Shown here: positions 11,555-24,377 of the stretch, piece by piece
Layout: every line of letters begins with the position of its first letter
How positions within the stretch are numbered: the stretch's first letter is position 1
Source: Pegea sp. RAD2-039
Taxonomy: Eukaryota > Chordata > Thaliacea > Salpida > Salpidae
Length of the DNA stretch: 64,000 bases
Assembly: GCA_034620365.1 (NCBI GenBank)
Contig: JAQGEQ010000097.1
Location: forward strand, 1 to 64,000
Direction: 5' to 3'
The notes under the pieces: model-generated
The model's input: the letters and a program-made list of their open reading frames with translations, nothing else
Told to the model about the DNA's origin: nothing
The model's database searches: none
Translations under genes and position numbers: made by a program

Positions 11555-12150
11555 AATTATTTTACCGCATGCGTAAAGATATTTGCGCGCTTACTAGTCT
11601 TTCTCCGTATTATAGCGGTTATCGCACTCAACTAGCACGAGGAAGTTCCCGGTTTGAGCTCCTTCAAACACATTCTTGCAACAATAAAAAGTTTATAAAA
11701 AATCCGGGTAGAAGGTCTTTATTGAGTCTCTTTTGAGACAACATTTCTAGGAGATACAAAATTCCAAGTTTAAAGCCGGAGTTGGAACTTTGTAGGCAGT
11801 TTGTCGCTGTACTCAGTTTCGTTCTGACAGTTCCCGTGATGCCAGGTGGTTGATCTGCATCAGTCCTTCTGTTGCATACTTTGATGGCGTGGAGAGTGGA
11901 ATCGGACTTCATGGAAAACAACTGGATCTCCATAACTTCTGCCCTGACTTACAACACGGCCTTTCCCGGCTGAAGCAGGCTACATACAAATCAAGGTCAA
12001 AGTTACTACTATAACCTTGTTTTGGAGCTCTTCTTGGTTAGTTGGCTATCTCAGTTCTTTGTCTTCTTGATTGTATCTTGGCAGAACCTCTTCTGAAGAT
12101 GACAGTCTCTTCATCTCGACATTTTTTGAAACCCATGACGTTTTCCACAT
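11555..12150 (+). mobile_element. tRNA-derived SINE-like element, long copy
   Basis: The head looks like a degenerate tRNA with an internal polymerase III promoter: an A-box-like 'tattatagcggttatcg' near 11608-11625 and a B-box-like 'ggtttgagctcc' near 11652. The body has 'ccgggtagaagg' near 11704 and a block around 11765-11825 ('gtttaaagccggagttgg', then 'gctgtactcagtttcgttct'). Both are shared with the element at 14955-15185. Its distal part (about 12060-12110) matches the fragment at 2862-2895. Boundaries are approximate, and no flanking target duplication was resolved. Confidence 0.55.
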
Positions 12151-14950
12151 TTTCAACAAAGTCTCTGTATGGTTGCCACTGTCGGTTCTTCTTTGAGTTC
12201 CGTTGAAAGTTGGACTGTTTCGTCTGTAGCTTTGACCAATCTGCCAGCTCCGAAGTACTGGTTTATCCGCAAACCTACTGCTTCTGATTCATACTAATAA
12301 GCGAAGTATAAAACATTAAATTGTAATATTAAATCATCTTAAATATAAAAAGTAAACTAAAATATGACTCAATCAATTTTAAGTAAAGCTCAAAAAATTT
12401 ATGTAAATTAAAAGAAGTAAAACTTTCAATGATAACTTTTTCAACGGACTTTTTTGATACAATCTTTTCTTTTATATTAAATGAAGATATACCACAAAAG
12501 GTTTTTGTTTAGCCAAAAAAATAAGTCTTAAATGGTTAGTATAAAGTTGACACCTTAAAAAATAAGAATAAAAATTTAAGTTTTTTGTTAACAAGTGATA
12601 TATAATAGATTTTCTTCACTTATTTCATATTTTAGTTATTATAACTAGTTGTAGGGTCTTTTAAACCTTTCTTATTTCTTTTTAGGTTTTATGTTTGTTT
12701 TAAAAGCTTTATAATTTGTTATCTGCAGCAAATTTGTATTAAAAAATTAAATTATAAGATAAAAAAGTAACTTTCTTGAGCAGTATAATAGAAAATAGAT
12801 CCACATCAGAACAAACATTACTATTACTTTCAAAAATTTCAAAATTCCAAAACATCTACAAAATAACATTTAAAATTTTCTAAAATAAACTTTAAAATGT
12901 TACAAATTTGTTTAAAAATGAGAATTAAATGAAAAAATATTTGAAAATTCAAACTGAAGAAACACAAATAGTCATTTTAAATTTTTGTATAAAGGATTTT
13001 TCATCAGCAAAATAACTTTAAAATCTGATTTTTAGAATAAATCATTTACTGATTGAGTTTTATTAACAACAATTAACACACCAGAAAGTTTATGGATGAT
13101 CATTCAAAATAATACTAATATGATAGGGTTTATGATCAATGTAGAAATAAAAATACTTCTAGTAATTCATATTAATTATCTAAACTATATTCTATATAGA
13201 AATTTGTAAAAATCATATCTTCAAAATATAAGAAAAATGTAAACTTACCTTTAAGATGTTTAGAAGGTAGAAGATGTTCTTCTAAAGCTAGTTGATAATA
13301 TTTCCAACTTAAAAGCTTCCAGTCTTAACTTACTCATATGGTATAATCGCTTTTAAAACCAAGGAATTTCTAAATCTAAAGAATAAGATATGTTAGCTGA
13401 ATTATACAAATACTTATCATTTTATAACCAAATAATTCTATGAATTTAAAGTCTAATAAGTTCCTAAGACTTAGAAGCTTACAATGATAAGACTAAAATC
13501 GCTTATGTTTAAACATAGAAATATCAAGAAGTTTTAAGCTTTTGAAGTTAATTTTAAAGTTATTTTTGTAAGTTATTTACACTACAACTTGTAAAGTAAC
13601 TTTAATGAACTTTCAAAAACTGATAGTTTTGTAGTAGTTGTAAACTGCTTTCAAAAATAAGGTAAAATAATAAAGTTAAAAAATAATAATATCAGAAAAT
13701 CAGATTTTGATTCAATAGTCAAAAAAATTAATAATCTATCTAAGAATACAAAGAAATTGATTTTATATATATTCTTGTTTCATAACATCAAGCTAAATTT
13801 AATAGTCAATCATTTGTTACTCAAAAGTAAATAAATTTGCTTACATAGCCCTAAAGTTAATCAATATAAAAAACATTAGAAATTACTTATAACAAACAAT
13901 AATCAGTTAACAACATTTATGGCAATATCTTAAATAAAAGTAATATTTAACTGACTCTTATATATCAGATTTGATAAATAACCATAAATACATTCTAAAC
14001 AAAATTTTTACAAAGATTACTAACTTGTCAAGATCATTCAATCCAGTAACTGCTACAGGAGAATATATTTTATTACTTACATTTTGAGTATGAAACATTC
14101 TTGTCATTTAAGATGTTTCATTAAGTATTCTGATATACATGGTATCTTTTAACAGGAAATTTTTTTCTGATGTTTTAGCTCTTTTAAAAAGTTAAAAAAC
14201 TACATTTTTTAACTATTGTTGATGAATTTCAATAAGAAACACTTTTAAAAGTGTTTTTTTAAATCGTTTTTTTAATAACTAATTTGGTCATTTTATTAAA
14301 AAACACTATGTTAAAAATTGTTAAAAAACTTTTTAAGTTTGAACAAAAACGGTCACTATTAGTTTAAACTAGTTTTGAGCTTTTATTTTCTACCTTAGGC
14401 GTTTGTTTATTTTTTTTATATTTGTATCTAAATCATATTTGTATCTAAATCATTTAAATCTTATCGAAGTTTGGTCAATCTTGAGTACAATAAAAAGTAT
14501 AATCAACCAAAAGCTTGAAGTTTAACATGACTTAGTTCTGTTGTAAATTATCATTTGTATTCGTATTAATAAATCATGTTGGTTTGGTATGAAACTCTTA
14601 TGGTAGGTCTTATAAGTATCTGGACTTTAGAAGAACTTTCTTGTAAGGTTCAGAAGCTGCAGAGTTGATGAGAAGCTTTTCCAAAGTTTGCAGAATTAAC
14701 TTAAAGGTTGCAGAGTTTTTTAATGTTTAATTCAGACAGAGCCTTTCTCTTCAAATAGTTGATAGAAATAGATGAAGGAATGATTAAGACAATTATACAA
14801 CTAAATTTATTTAAAATTAAACAAGTTAAACATTAATTTAATTTTAAAAGTGATAAGAAAACCTCAAACTTGCTCTAGCTAAGCTTTTGTAATAAGATTC
14901 TACAAAATAAGCAATTAAAATCTATTTCCTATTTTTTTGCTTTTATTATA
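12151..14950. other. non-coding AT-rich stretch
   Basis: About 2.8 kb of low-complexity AT-rich DNA. I looked on both strands for exons, tRNAs and tandem repeats and found none that I can support. Confidence 0.4.
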
Positions 14951-14954
14951 ATTA

Positions 14955-15190
14955 TAGACCCATCTGTGTAATAGAGCGGTTACCATACCTACCTACTAGA
15001 CGGGAGGTTCCGGGTTCGAGCCCAGGTAGACACATATTTGCGATAAGAAAAATTTCATAGAAAAAGCCGGGTAGAAGGGCCTTGTTAGTTTGGTTCATTT
15101 AAAAATTCGAATTTAAAACCAGAGCTGGGGCCTCGTAGACAGTACGTGACTGTACTCAGTGTCGTTCTGGTAGCTTCTGTGATAATTTCT
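14955..15190 (+). mobile_element. tRNA-derived SINE
   Basis: The tRNA-like head runs about 14963-15034. It has an A-box-like 'taatagagcggttacc', a B box 'ggttcgagccc' near 15013, and complementary ends (TGTGT near 14968, ACACA near 15030) that could form an acceptor-like stem. The anticodon arm does not fold well, so it is not a functional tRNA. The body 'ccgggtagaaggg' (15068), the block at 15115-15145 (accagagctggggcctcg) and 'tgtactcagtgtcgttctg' (15151) match the element at 11.55 kb. Confidence 0.65.
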
Positions 15191-16450
15191 GCCGTTCTCG
15201 ACCAAAATAGGCCAACAAAATATTTCACAAAAAGTTTTTTTTTAATATCTTTTACTGCTATAACTTTTACTGGCAATTTGGTTAATTGTTTTAAGAAACT
15301 TAAAAGAATACTAATTTCTGAAAATATTTTTCCTAAAGTAAATGAATATATTTTAAAAAATCGTATTTAATGAATATTAGTAAATTATTTTTGAATTTTT
15401 AAAGTTATCTGCGAATAATTCTTTTTAATTATTTTATATATTGTGATTGAGTGTTGAATCGATTTTTAAATCCCTTTTTCTGTAAAAAGATCATGAAACT
15501 TTAACAGTCAACATGTTAGGCTCTTCTTTTTCTTCTTTAGCATTAAAAATTTCAATTCGTTTCTTAGATAGTAAAAAAACCATTATCTAATAAAAAGTCG
15601 ATTTTGTATTATTAGTAATTTAAAAGTTTCCAAAGAAAATGTTATTCAGAATTAATAAGAGATCTAAATGAAAATAAAAACTATATATAAAATTTTACGA
15701 ATTAAATCAACTTTAGAATTAAAAATAGTTTTCATTTTAATTTTTGTAGCAATCGTGTCATAGTAGGGTATTTCCCGTTTTCACCATGATATGCAAGTTT
15801 TTAGTTTCAAACTATCCTTTGATCTCGTATGTGAAGTATTTGTCATTGACGGTTGCCAATAAAATTTATTCCAAATATTTTATTTTTTAACATATAAATT
15901 AGTACAAAAATTTATTTTGCTGTTATTATTATTTTTTTAGCTTTATTTTATCATAATAAATGTTCATAAATTTAACCATTTGTTTTAAACTAATATTTAT
16001 TTAGTTTTTATAATTGTGCTAAAAAATTGAATTAAAATTGTTGGTTTTTTTAAATTACATCCATAGGTTTATTCAAGTTATAAAAACTTTAAAAATATTT
16101 GATTTTTGATTAATTTATATTTGGTAATAAATAAAATTATACAAACTTGAATATATCATAGAGTTTAGCTGGGTTTAGTTTCTTTTAATACATTTGAGTT
16201 ATTTACAACTTATTATTTAATTTCTTTGTTAATCTAAGAAATATATATCAATTAATTTGATATAAAATGATACTTTTTACTAATCATAAATTCGTTTTAA
16301 AATTTGTAGAAATATATTTTTATACTTTTTCATCTTTATCAATAGTTTTTGTCTTAACTTCAAACAAATCTTTTTGATATAAATTGTGTCTTTTTATCGC
16401 TTTATTATTTAATATTTATATCTTTTTAATATAGTTTGAAGATCTTGATA
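15191..16450. other. non-coding AT-rich stretch upstream of UROD
   Basis: No supported gene. The last bases before UROD ('tttttaatatag', AG at 16433-16434) look like a 3' splice site and may be the acceptor for a spliced leader or a 5' UTR intron. Confidence 0.4.
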
Positions 16451-18182
16451 ATGGAATTCCCAGCTTTAAAAAATGATAGATTAATCAGAGCCGCTTTTTG
16501 CAAAAAAGTTGACAAGGTTCCTGCTTGGGCAATGAGACAAGCTGGAAGGTAAGTTATTATTAAATTATTATCAAATAACTCACACAATGGTTCTCAAATT
16601 TGACTCTTAAAGAAGTTCCAAAAGTTAAAATTGTAAAAAATTATACAAAAAATCAACTTTTAGTCATAAATCCAAGAAAAACTCTAATGAAAGTTTTTAT
16701 GTTGTCAAAATGCTTTTCTTATTTTCATGATTAAACTATAAGACATTTTTTAGATCAGTTATTATTTAAGATAGAAAATTTGTTTGAATTTGTAAAAGTG
16801 TCCACGCAAGTATAACAACTTTCAACTAATTTTTCAGATATTTAGAAGAGTTTCGTGCAATTAGAGCCGAACATGACTTCTTTACAGTTTGTAGAACCCC
16901 TAAACTTGCTTGTGAAGTTACTTTACAACCTTTGAAACGATTCAATCTTGATGCTGCTATCATATTCTCTGATATTTTAGTGGTTCCTCAAGCCATGGGT
17001 ATGGAAGTGTTGATGGTGCCTGGTAAAGGTCCAGTGTTTCCAAAGTCAGTTTTATCTTTTTATTTCCTTTTTTTGACATCTACAAATTTGTTAGTCCACT
17101 TGCCTCAGTGGAAGATCTTGAAAAATTGAATTTTAACCCGGATGTTTATGAGGAGTTGAATTATGTCTTTGAAGCTCTTTCGTTGACACGTCATCAACTG
17201 GAAGGGAAAGTCCCTCTGATAGGATTTAGTGGGGCACCATGGACTTTAATGGCTTATATGATTCAAGGTTCATTTTCATAAATTTCATTTTAAATTCTCG
17301 AATTTTTATTTCTACTAAATTCCTTGAAATCAACTTCTAACTTATTTTTACAAAACAACTTCTATTTTTATTTAAAACCACCGAAACTTAAATTTATCAA
17401 GAAAGTCACTTTTGTTGTTTTAACCAACTTCTTGTAATCACATTTTTCTTCAACAAACAATTTAATCTTTTAAGGTGCAAGCTCGCCGACTTTTTCTGCT
17501 GGTAGAGCTTGGCTCTATAAACACCCAGAAGCCAGTCACAGACTTCTTTCTGCCCTTACAGACATCATCATTGATTATTTAGTTGCTCAAGTCAAAGCTG
17601 GCGCTCAATTACTTCAGGTAATTAATTTTTATTTTATCCGCTAGTGGCCGCTATAGAGTTAAAAACAATAAAACTTCATTTACTTAAAATAAAAATGTTT
17701 GCTTAAAAATTTGCATCACTTTTAAAGACGACTTTTTAATTCTTCAGTTATTTGAGAGTCATGCTGGATTACTCGGTAAAGAGCTTTTTGAACAGTTCTC
17801 GTTGCCCTATCTCAAGCGGATCGCATCAGAGGTGAAAAGCAAACTAGGAGCTGACCATAATGTCCCAATGACTATATTTGCCAAAGGAGCTCATTACGCA
17901 ATCACAGATCTTTGCCAGACCAGTTATGACGTCATCAGCTTAGACTGGACAATGAACATCTCAAAAGCGAAGTCAGAAGCTGCAAAATTCGGCAAATGTT
18001 TGCAAGGGAACCTGGATCCTGCTGCATTGTATGGTGATGAAGATAAAGTGAAGAAGTTGACGTCACAGATGATGAAGAAGTTCGCTGGTTGTGACGTCAT
18101 CGCTAATTTAGGGCATGGGATGTATCCAGATTTAAAACCAGAAGCTTTAAACGCTTTTGTTGAAGCAGTTCATGATGCTTAA
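16451..18182 (+). CDS. UROD: uroporphyrinogen decarboxylase
   Basis: This cytosolic haem-pathway enzyme removes four carboxyl groups from uroporphyrinogen III to give coproporphyrinogen III. Five exons join in frame: 16451-16548, 16838-17044, 17095-17267, 17475-17617 and 17748-18182, giving 351 residues, close to the usual length of about 365. Recognisable family blocks are [13 protein letters not shown] at the start, the substrate-binding [13 protein letters not shown] (split by intron 1), [19 protein letters not shown] with the catalytic Asp, [46 protein letters not shown] and [11 protein letters not shown]. Intron 2 is only about 50 bp. The start is the first Met of the conserved N-terminus, 16 nt after a splice-like AG. 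It is complete, with no key residue missing. Confidence 0.96.
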
Positions 18183-19494
18183 TCAAATCGTTTCCTTGGG
18201 TGATTTTCTCCTCTCCATGCGAAACTTTATTCTCGCTTCAGATATTTGCGGTGGGACACGCGATAGCTCTTCCCGCCGTTGTGATAAAACTTTGGGGCAA
18301 AAATTATTTAAAAATTTTCATATTTTTTCTCGCTTTGTCGTTTTTTTGTTTCCAATCAAATTTTATCAATTAAAAAAACTCAATATTGATTCTGTGTTTT
18401 GATGATTAATTTAATAATAATTTATCTAATTAATTATGATGTATCTTCATGAATTTCGATATTAGATTATCTGATTTGTTAATTGATAATTTTGGAAATA
18501 ATCCAATTTTAAAGAAAAAAAGCTCTTCGAAACAAAGGGGTATTTTTAAAATTAATTTTTTGTCTAAAATTATCATTTATAAGTCTAGGGGTAGATACAA
18601 AATAAAATGCTTTGTTTACAAAATTAATATTAAATTTTAAAACTTTTAGTTTTTATTTCCATTTTTTTACAACTTTTATTATTTAGTCAAATTTTTGTCT
18701 ATTCAAATAATGATTTTGAAAAGTATAAAACCGATTTACAATTTTTATTATATAAAATTAAACTATTGTAAAAGTATTATATTTGTAGTATCAAAAGTTT
18801 AGCCTTAAAATTAATTCCAATAATTTTGTTGAAAGAAAATTTATTGTATTAAAATTTAACGTTGAAAGAAAAATATTTTTTTTTAAATCAAGTAAATCCC
18901 TTTTTCAGAATTTTTTATTAGATTGATTACATTGCAAATTCTTCTTTCACAAAAACAAACGTTTTCTGTCAACTTAGAAATTTATTTTATTATTTTTTAA
19001 TAAATAACATTTTTACAATATGAAGCTTGCATAAGAACGAATAAAATTGTAGAAGCAAAAATGAAAAAAACCTATTTGGTATAAGTTGATAAAAGCATCT
19101 TTATTTTTACAAAAATAAACTTTGGTTTTCGGCGTATCCGTAGCACACTTTAAAAATTCATATAAATTTTTAATAAAAGATTTACGAACACTTGATAAAT
19201 TTGATTTAACTGAGTTTAACTTTTGTTTAAAAGGTTAGCCAAAATCAATGAACAAATATAAAGAATCCATTATACAAGTAATGCTTGATTGTTTAGTAAA
19301 TAAAGAAATTGTGAATAGATCAGGTTGGCAAAATTTAAATAATACTTAATCTCTAATCTAAAGCATATACAGAAACAAAGAAAGTTTTACTTTTCCGAAA
19401 GTTCAAAACTCTATGCTGGTCAAAATTCAATTGTTTGATTTTTAATATAAATAGAATTGTTACAAAATAGTAAAGCACCAAAAAAGTAAGAAGC
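18183..19494. other. non-coding AT-rich stretch between UROD and the ETS gene
   Basis: Convergent 3' flanks of UROD (+) and the SPI-like gene (-). No further exon or repeat supported. Confidence 0.4.
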
Positions 19495-20705
19495 CTACAT
19501 ATATCCGATTTTAGTGGCTTTTAAAAACGAAGGTAGGAACATATATTGTAACTTTTTATTCATTTTTCGAAGAACTCGATTTTTTCTGATATAGATTCGT
19601 AGAGCTCGAGCCAGCTTCTGGTACGTCATCGTCTTTTTATTCCTCTTGGCTATGCCCCACTGTTGGGCTAACTCTTCTTTATTTTTTGATGAAAACTGCC
19701 ACAAAATAAACATAATTTAAATATTTATGTCTGATTTGAAACATTGTAAAGATGTCAAAAGTTGAATAGAAATTTATGTTTACTTTAAAAGTTTGTGGCA
19801 GTTTGAAAAAGCAACAAATTTACCGAAGGTGAAATTGATTGAATGAGTTTAAAGAATAAAAGATTTTTCAATTTACGCAAGTTTATTGGTTGTTAAAAAA
19901 CAAAAACTTCTACTGTAGAAAAAAGTTTAAGAAATTTATTGAAACATTTCCAATTTAGTCTACCTTAGGAGAAAAGAGCTAAAATTAAACGTGGAAAAAT
20001 ATATAATAATTTCAGCACTCAAAAGTTCAATCTTCATGTCGGGGAACCCCGATAGTACAATCGGCATTCAACATTTCTACAAACCTCAAAAATTCCTTTT
20101 TTTCGATCGACCCATCTAATCATTTTACTATACTTAGAAGGGCATTCTAGGGCCCCAAAAAGAAACCACGACAAAATAGGATGTCTTTTTGAAGACCTTT
20201 TTGCGTTATCTACAATAAAAGAAAATGAAACAAACGAAGAAAATATTAAAAAATTGAACTTACTCAAAACTCGTTCAAAGTCTTTATCAACTCCAAGATT
20301 CATTTCGTCAACTCTTGAAACTTCAGGAGGCGTTAAAGGAGGAGACGGAAGACTTTCAGTGAATGAAGGAGGACTTGTTTGTTGCTGATCAAAAGTTGTT
20401 GATTCAAAACTTTGTGAGGCTGATTGCTTCTCAGCCCAAATCATTTGATCATCACCTAATTGCTCGTTGAGAAATTCATCAAGAATATGATCTGATAACG
20501 TGTCCGAAGATACGGATGAAATATTTGGAGTTTCAAACGTATATGGTTCTAGTTGTTGAAATCCGATTAATGGCTGAAGGTCTTGTAGATAACTCTCTGA
20601 ATTGTGATAAATAAAATCATCTGTCAGAGAAACAGGTGAAAGATAAGGAGACTCAAAAACATCATCATTTTTATCCAATAAATAAATTGAACTGAAGTCA
20701 TTCAT
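19495..20705 (-). CDS. ETS-domain transcription factor, SPI (PU.1/SPI-B/SPI-C) family
   Basis: Three exons on the minus strand (20264-20705, 20085-20209, 19495-19695) join in frame to 255 residues. The first intron is 54 bp, divisible by three and without a stop, so it can look coding. The N-terminal 150 residues are acidic and rich in Ser, Pro and Gln, like an activation/PEST region. Residues about 155-245 form the ETS domain: [15 protein letters not shown] (helix 1), [13 protein letters not shown], then [15 protein letters not shown] and [25 protein letters not shown] and MTYQK-ARALR are signatures of the SPI subfamily. The two recognition-helix arginines of ARALR are kept, but the usual Asn-Tyr-Gly that follows is Ile-Tyr-Ile. 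The ATG at 20705 follows a splice-like AG by 27 nt. The family call is firm; the member is unknown. Confidence 0.88.
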
Positions 20706-22715
20706 ACTTAAATTTCTTTTAATAAAACTTTCTGTCAACAAAAATATAAAAAAATTTGATGAAAATAGACAGAAACCAGTTTCGCTAATTTTAAAATTAA
20801 CTGAATTTTCTTGCTGTGATTCGAACGCTGAATTTTATAAATTTAACAAATAAATAATTAATCAAAAACATTTAAAATATCTGAAAATTTCGAATTTCAA
20901 AATCTAGTTTTTTATCTAATCAAATTTTTACTGATTATTTTCTTATTTATGTTTCAATTTTCATTAAATACTTACAAACATTTTTAAGAATATTCTACAA
21001 TTTAAATCATTAAAACAAAATTCCAAACAAAAAAAGCTACTGAGCAGAAAATTAACGACATATTTCTTCAAAACTAAACGTTAGCTAAAAGCATAATCTA
21101 CAAGGCAATGATTTTTTTGCAGAAGTTTGCCGATGTGGCTTTTTTTCCAAAAGTCTCTCTGCTTCATATCAAACTTGAATTAGTTGTTACCAACGCCTCA
21201 TTTGCATATTAGTTCAACACAAAGTGAAAAAGGCAAGTTGTCTCGAACGGCGCGAAACCAGTTTCGCTAAGAAACTCTATTTTGTAATATAAATGACGTC
21301 ATCAATTTCTAGAAGGTCGTGATACAATCAAAAGAGCGAAAATAGGTTGGGTAAAAAATGTTTGAACACAATCTAGCAACAAAGAAACAAACTAATAGAT
21401 GGCTGACTTTTGAAATGTGAAATTGGTTTCTTCTATTTTTTTTAAAGTTTGAAGCAATCTAGACTTTACTTGAACTGAGTAACTTTCCACGTGTGGTACT
21501 CTTATTTATACACTTTGCACCAGCTAGCGGAAAATATGCTAATGACGAAAAATTGCTTTCTGTTTTTGAAGCAGAACCGAAAGTTTTATTTTTACTTTAA
21601 TATTTTTGGGTATTACCAAAAATAATTGATATTTTTAAGAAACTATAAACGTTTTTTTGTTTAATCCTTTCTCAATTCTAACCCACAAATATTTAGAGTT
21701 AATTTATCTTCTACAAGCTTTAAAAAGAAAATAATTTTATTTAGAAATGTTACTTTCTGATGGGAATTCATTATGTAGACAGGTATCAGCACCCCCGACA
21801 ACTAAGCATACAATTGGTCCATAGAATAACTTATTATCAGCTTGGTTTTACTGGACCAGGAGTTTTTTAAGTCAAGGTCTTTGGCCCAACCAAACGAGCT
21901 TTGGAAGGATAAATAAGATTATTGGTTTATAAATTGAGCCTTAAATAAATATAAAAAGATATTTTATTAATGAAATTATTAAGAACTTGTTTAAAAGTTA
22001 AATAAATGCTAGAAAAAAAATAAAGAATAAATAAATAATATATGAAATGATGACAAAATTTGAAATATTATGTTTATTTATAGTTGTTTTCAGTTTTCGT
22101 GGTTTTAATTACTTGATGAGAAATGAAATCTTCTTAAAGTAGGGAATTTCTGTAAATATATAAGAATTGTATAAAAACATCTTTTACAAAGCTTTTCTCA
22201 TCAAAGCTAAAGCGGAAGTTTATGGAATTATCAGATTTAAACTGATTGGTTTATAGTTAATGACGCTTTTTAATATCAATTTAAAATATTTGATGGTTTT
22301 CTCTAAAGCGGTTTTTAACACATTTTTTAATTTTGACATCAAGCTTAATAAATTGTTCTGTGGTTATCATATATATACAAAAAAGTTGTAAATTAAAAAA
22401 CACTTTTAAAAATCAGATGAAAAGTTAGAAATTTCAATTCCAGTACTTCTATATAAAAATTCTGTTTTAAAAGCTGTTAGTTTTCATCGCTTTTTTTAAT
22501 AACTTTCTCTATTTCTCAATCAGCAAAATTCTATTTATTAAATTGAATTATTACAGATATATGTTTTTGTTTACTACTTACGTTACTACTTTTTTAAGTT
22601 AATAACTTTCTAACTTTTTCTTATAATAATTAATTTTATTAAAACATCATTTAATCTTTTAGTTTAGAATATTTTTTAGGTGCAAGCTTATCATATCATT
22701 ATTTTATCAGATAGT
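20706..22715. other. upstream region of the SPI-like gene
   Basis: No coding exon seen. A 17-bp direct repeat containing the palindrome GAAAC-CA-GTTTC occurs at 20772-20788 and 21254-21270, and a TGACGTCA site lies near 21293. These could be promoter elements of the minus-strand ETS gene, but that is inference. Confidence 0.35.
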
Positions 22716-23830
22716 TTTCAAAGTTGATTTATTTATTACAACAAATGCAAAATTAAGTTAAAAATACATGAAACGAAAGATATAACACGTGGCATTTTAG
22801 TAGTCCTCAAAGCATATAACAGTGAACAATTACATGGAATGTTAATAATATAAAAAAAATTCACAGTTTAGAAATGACAATGTTGGCAATATTATATCGG
22901 TTCAACTTCTGCTTGAACAACGCGAGTGATTCTGACATGACAATGTCTGATGACAGCTAGTTCCATGTACTAATCGTGCGGTATGAGAAAACATTTGCTG
23001 TAATTAACTTACCAGGTGATATGGGCTTATTAAGATGTAATGTGTGTCATCTGAGTTGATATAACTTGAGGGAAGGACTAATGGAAATGAAATCATTAAA
23101 TTGAAGGTCAACTAAATTGTGGATAATTTTCGTAGACTAGTTTTCTACAGTGTGTAGTGCAGTTTGAAATTTTGAAGGATTACAAGATAATAGCTTGATT
23201 TAATCTGCATACAAAAACACACTGACATCATCTACTGCTACTAGTCTTCTGATGAGGTCTTCAATGAAAATTAAAGGGAGGAGGGGACCCAGAACAGAAC
23301 CCTGAGGAACACCACTTGACTGGGAGTAGATAAAGATCTTTCTACACGAGTTTGTTTGGTTCTACTTGATAAGTAATCTTCAATCCACTGTAAGACAAAG
23401 CTGTTAATTTTTAAGTTTTTCAATACAGTAACGAGCTTAGTGTGTGGAACAGAATCAAACGCTTTAGCAAAATCGAGATATACGATGTCACAGGGAGTAT
23501 TACTTTCATAATGGGCTGTAAGCTCATTAAGAAAAGTGAGATGTTGAGTCAGGGAAGATCTCTGTTTCACAAAGCCATGTTGGCCATCAGATATTAGATG
23601 GTGCTTCATCAAATAACTGGTCATATGATTGTGAATGATATGTTCTTGAGTTCTGCAGATAACTGAAGTCAGCAAAACTGGTCTGTAGTAAAGTGCAGTG
23701 TTTCTGAAACTCTTTTTTATGAATTGGAGTAATAATAGCTTTCTTCCAAATTTGTGGAACTCTTCCTCGCCACAGAGTGATGTTAAAGAGCAGCTTTATT
23801 ATCTTCCAAATTTGTGTTATATAAAGTGAT
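22715..23830 (-). mobile_element. CR1-like LINE, degenerate copy C with internal deletion
   Basis: A minus-strand copy of the same family as copies A and B. The 3' end lies near 22720-22760. The C-terminal coding region is at 22860-23125, and the 5' part (23160-23830) includes the fingers region with a WKKAIITPIHKK-like block near 23725-23755 and motif A (YLDFAKAFDSVPH) within 23271-23675. Near 23125-23135 the sequence jumps from the C-terminal region directly to the region just after the YADD box, so roughly 0.5 kb is missing relative to copy B. Several frameshifts are present. Confidence 0.82.
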
Positions 23831-24375
23831 AAAAGTTAAGCATCTGCAACCTTTGCTTATGTAAGCTTGAACATTCAGAAACACTCAAAAAGCTTATGTC
23901 ATTGTAATCGGTAAAACAAAAACTCTGAAAGCAAACTCTTGAAGATCACTTGAAGTCATTAAAGATTTAGAATTTTTTTAAATCTGATGGTTGCAACAAT
24001 AAAATTCAGATTTTTATCAAATAAGAACATTTTTGTGATTTTTATCAATTTATTTACAACAATTTTTACATATTTTGTTCAAATATCTTCCAGTATTTTG
24101 TTGTAACTTCCATCAATAGTTAAGGTAACCGTTACATTAATAAAATATTTGTTAAAATCTTTCGAAGAATTGATATTAAGCAACAAAAAATATATTTTCT
24201 AAATAAAGATCTTATAAATTATCTCATTATTTATTTTAGGGAAATTTACTAGAAGATTTTTCATAAAAGTCTTATTCTTGATTATTTCACATGACAACTG
24301 AGATAAAACAAATTAAATTTTCATTTTAGCAAAAAAAATTAACTAATCAATCTGAGTTTTAAAATAATTAGTGAG
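23831..24375. other. non-coding AT-rich stretch between LINE copies
   Basis: No gene or RNA feature supported. Confidence 0.35.
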
Positions 24376-24377
24376 AT

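Noticed and set aside
14955-15040. Functional tRNA gene
   Set aside because: A- and B-box-like sequences are present, but the anticodon arm does not fold and the same head is linked to a repeated body, so it is a SINE head.
20210-20263. Coding insertion in the ETS protein (the phenylalanine-rich segment [13 protein letters not shown])
   Set aside because: It begins with GTAAGT and ends with a T-rich tract and TAG, is 54 bp long like other introns here, and interrupts the domain. It is an intron that happens to lack stops.
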